From Pseudomonas sp. FP453 (GTDB lineage: Bacteria; Pseudomonadota; Gammaproteobacteria; Pseudomonadales; Pseudomonadaceae), in contig NZ_CP117435.1 of NCBI RefSeq assembly GCF_030687495.1, forward strand, positions 3,352,501 through 3,416,500: a stretch of 64,000 nt of DNA, read 5' to 3'. Under the pieces are notes generated by a model. The model searched no databases. It had not been told where the DNA came from and was given only the letters and a program-made list of their open reading frames with translations. Of the stretch, positions 37,681 to 45,613 are shown one piece after another; positions within the stretch are counted from its first letter, which is position 1, and every line of letters begins with the position of its first letter. A program made the position numbers and the translations under genes.

Positions 37681-38733
37681 TTATTTTGAGAGCTCTGCGC
37701 CGGCAACGGTGGAGACACGCACACAACCCTGCCCCGCGAGGATCAAATTGCCGTTGCCTGCCGCCGTCACGGCCGACAGTGAAATCCGGTCCGGGCGGTT
37801 GAAGACGCTGAAAGTTACCCCGTCGTCATGGCTGACCACCACGCTGCCGCCATTGCCGACGACCACGATGGCGCCGTCGTCCAGCAACGTCGCGCCGGAC
37901 AAGCCGAACTCCAGCGCACCCCGCGCCGCCTTGAGCTCGACTTGCTCCCAGGTCGTGCCGAAATCCGTGGAACGGTACAGGTTGCCGCGCAAGCCATAGG
38001 CCAACAGGGTTTGCGGCTGCGCCGTGCTGATCACGCCAAACAGCGAGCCCTCGTAAGGGCCTTCGAGTTTTTCCCAGGTCTGGCCGTCATCGCTGGAGCG
38101 GAACATGCTGCCCTGCTCGCCGACGATAAACAGGCCGGCGTCCTTGATAAAGGAGATGGCGTTGAGGTGGAACTGGTCTTCGTTGTCGAGGCGGTCGCTG
38201 ACATCGGCCCAGGTTTTGCCGCCGTCGGTGGTTTCGATCAGCGCACCGTACGCGCCGACGGCCAGGCCGTGGTTGGCGTTGTTGAACCAGATGTCGAGCA
38301 GCGGCGATTCGCGCTTGAGGTCTTGATACTGCTGGGTCCAGGTGGCGCCGCCGTCGGTGCTGGCAAGGATTTGCGCATCATGACCGACGGCCCAGCCTTG
38401 TTTGTCATCGACGAAAAACACCGCCGTGAGCAACTGTCGGGTGGGGACTTTGGCTTGCGTCCAGGTCGCGCCCTGGTCATCGGAATAGAGGATATGCCCA
38501 CGATCACCGACCGCCACCAGGCGCTTGCCGGCGTGCACCACGTCGATCATCAGGCCTTTGGCGGCCTTGGGCGATTCAATTGCAAACACCGCCGCGGCGG
38601 GGGTATCGCCAGCGGCCTGGGCGGCGGTCGGCAACGCGACGGCCCCAAACAGCGAGAGCGCTGTGGCCAGCAACGCAACCCTGCGTGCGGCGCGTGGGCG
38701 GCAAACAACCCAACCCATGACAGGCTCACTCAT
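37681..38733 (-). CDS. Exported YCF48/BNR-repeat propeller protein
   Basis: 350 residues. Long signal peptide (to about residue 41, ending PTAAQA), then YCF48-type repeats, each with an Asp-box-like turn: STDGGATW, TTDGGKTW, SSDDGQTW and STDFGTTW. In plants and cyanobacteria YCF48 helps assemble photosystem II; bacterial relatives beside MMPL exporters are probably periplasmic scaffolds for the pump (inference). The ATG at 38733 is fixed by GGGAGAAGG six bases upstream. Operon with the MMPL gene. Confidence 0.85.
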   Translation of the reverse strand: MSEPVMGWVVCRPRAARRVALLATALSLFGAVALPTAAQAAGDTPAAAVFAIESPKAAKGLMIDVVHAGKRLVAVGDRGHILYSDDQGATWTQAKVPTRQLLTAVFFVDDKQGWAVGHDAQILASTDGGATWTQQYQDLKRESPLLDIWFNNANHGLAVGAYGALIETTDGGKTWADVSDRLDNEDQFHLNAISFIKDAGLFIVGEQGSMFRSSDDGQTWEKLEGPYEGSLFGVISTAQPQTLLAYGLRGNLYRSTDFGTTWEQVELKAARGALEFGLSGATLLDDGAIVVVGNGGSVVVSHDDGVTFSVFNRPDRISLSAVTAAGNGNLILAGQGCVRVSTVAGAELSK

Positions 38734-38941
38734 AGACCTTCTCCCATTTATTATTGTTAGGTCATCTCGCCTTCCCGGGCTCTGAAACCTGCAATCTAGA
38801 GCGCCTGGAGGAAGCAGGGGCCATCCTATCGGGCTTTCGAATCGTCTGACAATCGGCGCTACGTTATCTTTTGTTAACTGGCGGCATTTGGCCACGGGCT
38901 GAATATAGCTGCATTCGCCAGAGTGATTACCTGCGCCTCTA

Positions 38942-38984
38942 TGAATTTTTATTCTATCTATTGAAATTAGGGAATTTTTATTCC
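38942..38984. promoter_or_regulatory. Two RpiR-like operator dyads upstream of the Gfo/Idh/MocA gene
   Basis: GGAA-TTTTTA-TTCC at 38971-38984 is an exact GGAA-N6-TTCC, the site form reported for the RpiR-family inositol regulator IolR (recall). TGAA-TTTTTA-TTCT at 38942-38955 is a near copy 29 bp upstream. Both lie 45-85 bp before the oxidoreductase start. No RpiR gene is present in the window. Confidence 0.45.
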
Positions 38985-39027
38985 ATTAATAGCGCCTCTG
39001 ACAACAATAATGCAAAGGACCACGGCT

Positions 39028-40143
39028 ATGCGTGAACTCGGAATCGGCTTGATCGGCACAGGCTTCATGGGCCGCGCCCATGCCTTGGCGTTCAATAACG
39101 CCCGTGCGGTATTTGAACTGCCGGTACACCTCAAGCTGGCCGCCCTGGCCGACGCCGATACCGAACGCGCACAGCGCTGCGCCAAGGATTGGGGTTTTGC
39201 CCAGGCCCACGGCGACTGGCAAGCGCTAATCAACGACCCCAATGTCGATGTCGTGGCCATCACCACTCCCAACCACTTGCACTACCCCATGGCCATGGCC
39301 GCCATCGCGGCCGGCAAGGCGGTGTACTGCGAAAAACCCCTGGCCGTCAGCCTCGAACAGGCAGACGCCATGCGCCGTGCGGCCAGTGCCGCCGGTGTGG
39401 TGACGCGCGTGGGCTACAACTACCAGCACAACCCGATGATCGCGCTGGCCAAGCAGATGATTGCCCGGGGCGACCTCGGCGAGATCATCAGCTTCCAGGG
39501 CGAGTTCAGCGAAGATTTCATGGCCGATCCGGCTTCCCCTTGGTCGTGGCGCTGCGAAGTGGAGCATGCCGGGGGCGCCCTCGCGGACTTGGGCAGCCAC
39601 TTGCTGTCGATGGCGCGCTATCTGGTCGGCGATGTGACCAGCGTGTGCGCCGACACCCAGACCGTGCATGCCCAGCGCCCTGCCGTCAAAGGCAGCAGCG
39701 AGCACAAAGCCATTGCCGTGGATGACCAGGTGCACGCACTGCTGCGCTTCGCCAACGGCGCGCGCGGCACGGTCAGCAGCAGTTGGCTCAAGCACGGTTA
39801 CAAGAACCACCTGAGTTTCGAGATCAGCGGGACCAAAGGTACGCTGGCCTTCGATCAGGAGCGGTTGAATGAACTGCAACTGTGCCGCGTTGGCCAGGAC
39901 GGGTTCCAGCGCTTGTTGGCCGGCCCTGCCCTGCCCGGCTATGCGGCATTCAGCCCGGCGGCGGGCCATCAGTTGGGTTACAACGAGTTGAAGACGTTGG
40001 AAGTGCAGGAGCTGATCATGGCCGTGGCTGGCCAGGGGTCGGATGGCACCGACTTTGAAGCGGCGTGGGCGGTCGAGCAATTGGCAACAGCGATTCGCAT
40101 TGCCGCCAGCGAAGAACGCTGGGTCAAAGTAAGCACCGTTTAA
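39028..40143 (+). CDS. Gfo/Idh/MocA family oxidoreductase
   Basis: 371 residues. NAD(P)-binding motif GLIGTGFMG (residues 7-15), then the family EKPLA motif and the GYNYQHNPM segment of the sugar-binding domain. Members oxidise or reduce sugars, inositols and related polyols. The ATG at 39028 is chosen because AAAGGA lies eight bases upstream; an earlier ATG at 39010 precedes this site. Two RpiR-like operators upstream support a sugar/inositol substrate (inference). Stands alone amid lipid genes. Confidence 0.88.
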   Translation: MRELGIGLIGTGFMGRAHALAFNNARAVFELPVHLKLAALADADTERAQRCAKDWGFAQAHGDWQALINDPNVDVVAITTPNHLHYPMAMAAIAAGKAVYCEKPLAVSLEQADAMRRAASAAGVVTRVGYNYQHNPMIALAKQMIARGDLGEIISFQGEFSEDFMADPASPWSWRCEVEHAGGALADLGSHLLSMARYLVGDVTSVCADTQTVHAQRPAVKGSSEHKAIAVDDQVHALLRFANGARGTVSSSWLKHGYKNHLSFEISGTKGTLAFDQERLNELQLCRVGQDGFQRLLAGPALPGYAAFSPAAGHQLGYNELKTLEVQELIMAVAGQGSDGTDFEAAWAVEQLATAIRIAASEERWVKVSTV

Positions 40144-40162
40144 AACCCACCGCTGATCCCCT

Positions 40163-40188
40163 GTGGGAGCTGGCTTGCCCGCTCCCAC
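40163..40188. repeat. Truncated REP hairpin
   Basis: GTGGGAGCTGGCTTGCCCGCTCCCAC: the outer arms are joined with most of the inner sequence deleted. It sits between the convergent oxidoreductase and acyl-CoA ligase genes and may serve as a transcript end. Confidence 0.8.
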
Positions 40189-40212
40189 ATTTGGATCAGC
40201 AGCGCCTGAGCG

Positions 40213-41916
40213 TCAGCGCAACGCCCGGCGCAGCACTTTGCCCACGGTAGTCTTGGGTAATTCCGTCGTCCGAAACTCCACATACCGGGGCACCTTGTAC
40301 CCCGTCAGATACTCCCGGCAGTGCGCAAGAATCTGCTCCTGCGTCAGGTTCGGGTCCTTGCGCACCACGATGATCTTCACCTTCTCGCCCGTCACCGGGT
40401 CTTCCACGCCGATGGCCGCCACTTCACTGACGCCGGGGTGCAGTGCCACCACATCTTCGATTTCATTGGGGTACACGTTGAAGCCCGAGACCAGGATCAT
40501 GTCTTTCTTGCGGTCCACCAGGCGGATAAACCCGCGCGCGTCCATCACCCCGATATCACCCGTCGACAGCCACCCCTCGCCATCCAGCACCTCGGCGGTT
40601 GCATCCGGGCGTTTCCAGTAGCCCTGCATCACCTGCGGGCCGCGCACTTGCAGTTCGCCCTGCTCGCCAATCTCGGCCAACTCGCCGTCTTCACGCACAA
40701 AGCGCACCCAGGTGGACGGCAACGGCACGCCAATGCTGCCGGTAAACTCCATCTCACGCATGCGCGCGATATTGATCGGGCTGATGCTCACCACCGGCGA
40801 ACACTCGGTCAGGCCGTAACCCTCGATGATCGGCAGCCCGGTGACTTCCTGCCAGCGCTTGGCCACCGCCGTGTGCGTCGCCATGCCGCCGGCGATCACC
40901 ATGCGCAGGTCGGAAAAGTCCCGCGCGCAGAACTCCTTGTTCTCCAGCAAGCCATTAAACAAGGTGTTGACCCCGGCGATGCCGTTGAAGCGCTCCTTGC
41001 GCAGGATCATCTGCACCCGCTTCACATCCCGAGGGTTGGCGATCAGGATGTTGCGCCCGCCCAGGCACATGAACATCAGGCAGTTCACCGTCAGGGAAAA
41101 GATGTGGTACAGCGGCAACAAGGTGACGTTGGTTTCCTGCTTGTCCTGGTCCAGTTGGTCGCCGACCCAGGCCTTGGCTTGCAGCAGGTTGGCGATGATA
41201 TTGCGATGGCTGAGCATCACGCCCTTGGCGTCGCCGGTGGTACCGCCGGTGTATTGCAGGAACGCCAGGTCATCGAGCTGCATGGCCACCGGGAAGTGGT
41301 TCAGGCCACGCCCTTGCTTGAGCGCCTGGTTGAACCGCAACGCACCCGGCAGCTTGAATGCAGGCACCTGCTTTTGCACGGTGCGCAGGATGAAGTTCAT
41401 CGCCGCGCCCTTGAAGGTGCCCAGCAGGTCGCCGATGGCCGCGATCACCACGCGCTTGACGCTGCTGCCGGCGATGACTTTTTCCAGGGTGTGGGCGAAG
41501 TTCTCGAAGATCACCACGGTTTCGGCTTCGCTGTCCTTGAGCAAGTGCTTGAGTTCATGGGAGGTGTACAGCGGGTTGACGTTGACCACCACCGCACCGG
41601 CCAGGATCGTGCCCAACAGGCAGATCGGGTACTGCAAGCAATTGGGCATCATCAGCGCCACGCGGTCGCCCTTTTTCACCCCCTGGCCCTGTAGCCACGC
41701 GGCAAACGCGAAGCCCTGGACTTCCCAGTCGGCGTAGGTCATTTCCGTGCCGATGCTGACGTAGGCCACACGCTCGCGGAATTTTTCCAGGTGCTCCAGG
41801 AACACTTCCCGCAACGACGGGTAAGCCTCAATCCCCGCGTCGATGTCCGCCGGCACGCCGGGCAGGTAAGCGTCCAACCAGATCCGTTCGGCTTGTTCCA
41901 GGCTCACAGTGCTCAT
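40213..41916 (-). CDS. Long-chain acyl-CoA ligase (FadD-like, AMP-binding)
   Basis: 567 residues, normal for FadD. It activates fatty acids to acyl-CoA with ATP. ANL motifs are intact: the P-loop YTGGTTGDAKGV, YGLTECSPVV, STGDIG and the DRKKDMILVSGFNVYPNEIED hinge region. The ATG at 41916 has AAGGAA upstream; a longer in-frame reading is not needed. It ends an operon FabG-MaoC-thiolase-ligase (31-bp gap from the thiolase). Pseudomonas carries several FadD paralogues, so no number is given. Confidence 0.92.
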   Translation of the reverse strand: MSTVSLEQAERIWLDAYLPGVPADIDAGIEAYPSLREVFLEHLEKFRERVAYVSIGTEMTYADWEVQGFAFAAWLQGQGVKKGDRVALMMPNCLQYPICLLGTILAGAVVVNVNPLYTSHELKHLLKDSEAETVVIFENFAHTLEKVIAGSSVKRVVIAAIGDLLGTFKGAAMNFILRTVQKQVPAFKLPGALRFNQALKQGRGLNHFPVAMQLDDLAFLQYTGGTTGDAKGVMLSHRNIIANLLQAKAWVGDQLDQDKQETNVTLLPLYHIFSLTVNCLMFMCLGGRNILIANPRDVKRVQMILRKERFNGIAGVNTLFNGLLENKEFCARDFSDLRMVIAGGMATHTAVAKRWQEVTGLPIIEGYGLTECSPVVSISPINIARMREMEFTGSIGVPLPSTWVRFVREDGELAEIGEQGELQVRGPQVMQGYWKRPDATAEVLDGEGWLSTGDIGVMDARGFIRLVDRKKDMILVSGFNVYPNEIEDVVALHPGVSEVAAIGVEDPVTGEKVKIIVVRKDPNLTQEQILAHCREYLTGYKVPRYVEFRTTELPKTTVGKVLRRALR

Positions 41917-41947
41917 GGCAGTTTCCTTATTGTTGTTTTGGATAGCG

Positions 41948-43246
41948 CTACTTTTCGACGATGGCGGTAATGCCCAGCCCGCCCGCCGCACAGATCGAAA
42001 TCAGGCCACGGCCGCCGCCGTTTTCATGAATGGTCTTGGCCAGCGTCGCCAGTTGCCGGCCACCGGTGGCGGCGAAAGGATGGCCGCAGCCCAGGGAGCC
42101 GCCATTCACGTTCATTTTGGCGCGGTCGATGGCGCCCAGCGGCGCGTCCAGGCCCAGGCGTTCACGGCAGTAATCGGCGTCTTCCCAAGCCTTGAGGGTG
42201 CACAGGACCTGGGCGGCAAAGGCTTCATGGATCTCGAAGAAATCAAAGTCGGCAAAGCTCAGGCCTTCGCGCTTGAGCATGCGCGGCACGGCGTAGGCCG
42301 GGGCCATCAGCAGGCCTTCAGTGCCATCGACAAAATTCACCGCCGCCGTCTCGCCGGTGCGCAGGTAGGCCAGCACCGGCCAGCCATTGGCCGCAGCCCA
42401 TTCTTCACTGGCCAGCAACACTACCGAGGCGCCATCGGTCAGCGGTGTCGAGTTGCCAGCGGTGAGGCTGCCGTTGTCACGGTCATAGGCCGGCGCCAGG
42501 CTGGCGAGCTTGGCCAGGCTGGTGTCGGCGCGCAGGTTGTTGTCCCGGGCCAGGCCGTGATGGGGGCTGATCAGGTCGTCGAAGAAGCCGCGTTTGTAGG
42601 CCGCGTCCAGGCGCTGGTGACTGGTCAACGTCAGCTCATCCTGGGCCAGGCGCTTGATCTGCCAGCGCTTGGCCATTTCCTCGCAGTGCTCGCCCATGGA
42701 CAAGCCGGTGCGCGGCTCGCCATTGCGCGGCAGCAGCGGCTTGAAAAACATCGACGGACGCACCTTGAGCAAGGCCTGCACCTTGCCACCCAGGCCTTTG
42801 GCGCGGTTGGCCGCGAGCAAGGTGTGACGCAGGGATTCGTTGATGCCGATGGGCGCGTCGGAGGTAGTATCGGCACCTCCAGCGATGCCCACGTCGATCT
42901 GGCCGAGGGCGATTTTATTGGCCACCAGCAACGCCGCCTCCAGGCCGGTGCCGCAGGCTTGCTGCACATCGTATGCGGGCGTGTCCGGTGACAAGGTGGT
43001 GGACAGCAGCGACTCACGGGCCAGGTTGAAATCCCGCGAGTGCTTGATCACCGCCCCGGCGGCAAACTCACCCAGGCGCTGGCCGTGCAGGTTGTAGCGG
43101 TCCACCAGGCCTTGCAGCGCCGCCACCAGCAAGTCCTGGTTGCTGTCGTGGGCGTACACCGTGTTGGAGCGGGCAAACGGGATGCGGTTGCCACCGATAA
43201 TCGCCACGCGGCGAGTCGGGGCCGGGTTGAAGCTGTAGTCAGTCAT
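41948..43246 (-). CDS. Acetyl-CoA C-acyltransferase (FadI-like thiolase)
   Basis: 432 residues. It cleaves 3-ketoacyl-CoA in beta-oxidation. The nucleophile Cys98 is in QQACGTG, with EIHEAFAAQ and the C-terminal GSLGCGHPFAATG carrying the second Cys and the His. The length and the N-terminus are closer to FadI than to the 390-residue FadA/PhaA types. It overlaps the MaoC gene by 4 bp. Confidence 0.92.
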   Translation of the reverse strand: MTDYSFNPAPTRRVAIIGGNRIPFARSNTVYAHDSNQDLLVAALQGLVDRYNLHGQRLGEFAAGAVIKHSRDFNLARESLLSTTLSPDTPAYDVQQACGTGLEAALLVANKIALGQIDVGIAGGADTTSDAPIGINESLRHTLLAANRAKGLGGKVQALLKVRPSMFFKPLLPRNGEPRTGLSMGEHCEEMAKRWQIKRLAQDELTLTSHQRLDAAYKRGFFDDLISPHHGLARDNNLRADTSLAKLASLAPAYDRDNGSLTAGNSTPLTDGASVVLLASEEWAAANGWPVLAYLRTGETAAVNFVDGTEGLLMAPAYAVPRMLKREGLSFADFDFFEIHEAFAAQVLCTLKAWEDADYCRERLGLDAPLGAIDRAKMNVNGGSLGCGHPFAATGGRQLATLAKTIHENGGGRGLISICAAGGLGITAIVEK

Positions 43247-44133
43247 CGACGGTTCTCATTCCAGACAAATAGCCCACGCATATGCGGTTTATCACCGGCG
43301 AAATTGCGCACTTCAAACTCGCGGCGCGGGCCGTTTACGGGGTGGTTCCACAGCGCGACCTGGCCGGGCAGGAAGATCGGCAGTTTGAAGTCGCAATGGG
43401 CCTCGGCCTGCGCCAGTCCACCGGGCGGTTGCTGGGCGGCAAGCGCGCGGCCCAGGGTCCACATGCCGTGGGCGATGGCGCGGCGAAAGCCAAAGAGTTT
43501 GGCGCCGATCAGCGAGGTGTGGATCGGGTTGAAGTCCCCCGATACCCGGGCAAAGCGCCGCCCCAGATCGGCCGGCAACACCCAGCGCTGGGTGCGCAAC
43601 AGGCCTTCTTCCTGCAACGCCAACGCGTCATTCCAGGGTTCGCCGACGGGATCCTTGACGTCCCGGCGCAGGTACAGGCTGTCGCTTTCCCACACCAGAG
43701 TGCCGGCGCTGTAGGCACGGGTAGCGATACTCAACGCCTGCCCCTTGGCATGGGCGACCCAGCGCTCGCAATACACCTCCAGGCGCAGCGCCTGGCCCTC
43801 CTGCAAACGCTGATGCTGGCGAATGCGATTGGCCAGATGCACCATGCCGCTGGCCGGATAAGGAAAGCTCGGCCGCGTCAGCAACATCAAGTGCAGCGGG
43901 AACGCCAGCACATGGGGATAGGACAATGGCACGCCCTGCTCCGGGCGAAACCCGCAGGCACGGCCATAGGCGGCAATATCGGTGGCCTGCAACGCTACGG
44001 CCGAACGCACCAGGCGTTCAGTCGGCAATACCGGTGCACCATCCAGCTTTGGTTTGCGCAGGGCACGCACGCCGTCGCGCAACAGCTGGGTGCGCGACGG
44101 GGGTGGATCGATAATCTGCGTCACGTAGTCCAT
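43243..44133 (-). CDS. MaoC-like dehydratase/hydratase (double hot-dog)
   Basis: 296 residues, about the size of double hot-dog hydratases. The C-terminal half carries the catalytic loop in a MaoC form (DFNPIHTSLIGAKLFGFRRAIAHGMW, shown here by its parts NPIH and HGMW). It probably hydrates enoyl-CoA to 3-hydroxyacyl-CoA. It lies 3 bp after the FabG4-type gene and overlaps the thiolase by 4 bp. Confidence 0.88.
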   Translation of the reverse strand: MDYVTQIIDPPPSRTQLLRDGVRALRKPKLDGAPVLPTERLVRSAVALQATDIAAYGRACGFRPEQGVPLSYPHVLAFPLHLMLLTRPSFPYPASGMVHLANRIRQHQRLQEGQALRLEVYCERWVAHAKGQALSIATRAYSAGTLVWESDSLYLRRDVKDPVGEPWNDALALQEEGLLRTQRWVLPADLGRRFARVSGDFNPIHTSLIGAKLFGFRRAIAHGMWTLGRALAAQQPPGGLAQAEAHCDFKLPIFLPGQVALWNHPVNGPRREFEVRNFAGDKPHMRGLFVWNENRR

Positions 44134-44136
44134 GGC

Positions 44137-45480
44137 TCAAGCTCCCAGCAGACTTTGTCCGCACACCCGTACGACTTGTCCGTTGACCCCGCCGGAAGCC
44201 GGGTGCGCCAGCCAGGCGATCGTCTCGGCCACGTCAATCGGCTGCCCGCCCTGGGACAGCGAATTCATGCGCCGCCCCGCTTCGCGGATCATCAACGGAA
44301 TCTTCGCGGTCATCTGGGTTTCGATAAACCCCGGCGCCACCGCATTGACCGTGACCTGCTGCGCCGCCGCGCGCGGCGCGAGGCCTTGCACCAGGCCAAT
44401 CACCCCGGCCTTGGAGGTGGCGTAGTTGCTTTGCCCGAGGTTGCCGGCGATGCCGGAGATCGACGACACGCACACAATGCGCCCACCGGGGTTGAGGCCC
44501 TGGCTGTCCAGCAACGCCTCGCTCAGGTGCAGGGGCGCGTCCAGGTTGACCGCCAACACACTGCGCCACGCGGCCTCGGTCATCTTGGCGATGGTCTTGT
44601 CACGGGTGATCCCGGCGTTATGCACCACCACGTCAAATGCGCCGTATTGACTGACATGGGCGTGCAACAGCGCAGCGGCGTCGGCGGCGGTGATGTCCAA
44701 CGGCAATGCCGAACCGCCCACACTGGCCGCCGCTTGTTGCAGCGAGTCCTGGGCCTGGGGCACATCCACACACACCACGTGGGCACCGTCGCGGGCCAGC
44801 ACCTGGGCAATCGCCAGGCCGATGCCACGGGACGCACCGGTGACCAGCGCGCGGCGACCGGCGAAAGGCTTGTCCCAGTTGACCGTCACGTGACCGTCCA
44901 CGGGGTTTTCCACGCGCACCACCTGCCCCGAAACGTAGGCCGAGCGGCGCGACAGAAAGAAGCGCAGGCTGCTGTCCAGCGCATCTTCGGCCCCCGGCGC
45001 CACGTAGAGCAATTGCACGGTGATCGCACGGCGCAGCTCCTTGGCCAGGGAGCGCACCAAACCTTCGAGGGCGCGCTGGGCGATGGCCTGGGGCAAGTCC
45101 GCGCAGTGTTCCGGCGCGGTGCCGAGCACCACCACACGGCCGTGCTGGCTGAGACGCTTGCCGTTGGCATGGAAGAATTCATACAGCTCATCCAACTGTT
45201 GCAGGCCGCTCACGCCGCTGGCGTCGAACACCGCACCCTGCACCTTGCCGGTGGACGGTGCCTTGAGCGTGGCCGCAGCAGCGGTGACCGTATCGGTGGC
45301 GCTGAAGAGCTGTTGCACCTGCGCAGCCAGGCGCCCTGCCCCGGCGACGATCACCGGGTTGGCCAAGCCCTGCTGGCCGCTGCGATGGCGTTGCAATGGC
45401 AGCGGTTGCGGCAAGCCGATGGCCTGGGCGAGGCGGCGGCCCCAAGGGGAATTGACGAACGTTAGATAGCTGTCACTCAT
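44137..45480 (-). CDS. High-molecular-weight 3-oxoacyl reductase (FabG4-like)
   Basis: 447 residues, about 200 more than ordinary FabG. A divergent N-terminal half resembling a degenerate flavodoxin/Rossmann fold precedes a complete SDR domain (TGASRGIGLAIAQVL, NAGITRDKTI, SNYATSKAG). This layout matches mycobacterial FabG4/HMwFabG, which works with a MaoC-type hydratase; a MaoC gene follows 3 bp later. ATG at 45480 is preferred to an upstream in-frame GTG at 45492. Confidence 0.87.
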   Translation of the reverse strand: MSDSYLTFVNSPWGRRLAQAIGLPQPLPLQRHRSGQQGLANPVIVAGAGRLAAQVQQLFSATDTVTAAAATLKAPSTGKVQGAVFDASGVSGLQQLDELYEFFHANGKRLSQHGRVVVLGTAPEHCADLPQAIAQRALEGLVRSLAKELRRAITVQLLYVAPGAEDALDSSLRFFLSRRSAYVSGQVVRVENPVDGHVTVNWDKPFAGRRALVTGASRGIGLAIAQVLARDGAHVVCVDVPQAQDSLQQAAASVGGSALPLDITAADAAALLHAHVSQYGAFDVVVHNAGITRDKTIAKMTEAAWRSVLAVNLDAPLHLSEALLDSQGLNPGGRIVCVSSISGIAGNLGQSNYATSKAGVIGLVQGLAPRAAAQQVTVNAVAPGFIETQMTAKIPLMIREAGRRMNSLSQGGQPIDVAETIAWLAHPASGGVNGQVVRVCGQSLLGA

Positions 45481-45527
45481 AGATAAACCCACTCACAACA
45501 CTGTCTTGACCTGTAAACCCGATCCCT

Positions 45528-45597
45528 GTGGGAGCTGGCTTGCCTGCGATAGCGGTGTATCAGGTACACCGTCATCGCGGGCAAGCCCGGCTCCCAC
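45528..45597. repeat. REPIN (short, loop type A)
   Basis: Left arm standard; right arm altered (GCGGGCAAGCCCGGCTCCCAC). The centre is shortened to GGTGTATCAGGTACACCGTC. It lies between fadE-like and FabG4-like genes. Confidence 0.88.
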
Positions 45598-45613
45598 ATC
45601 GACCGTGTTACGG

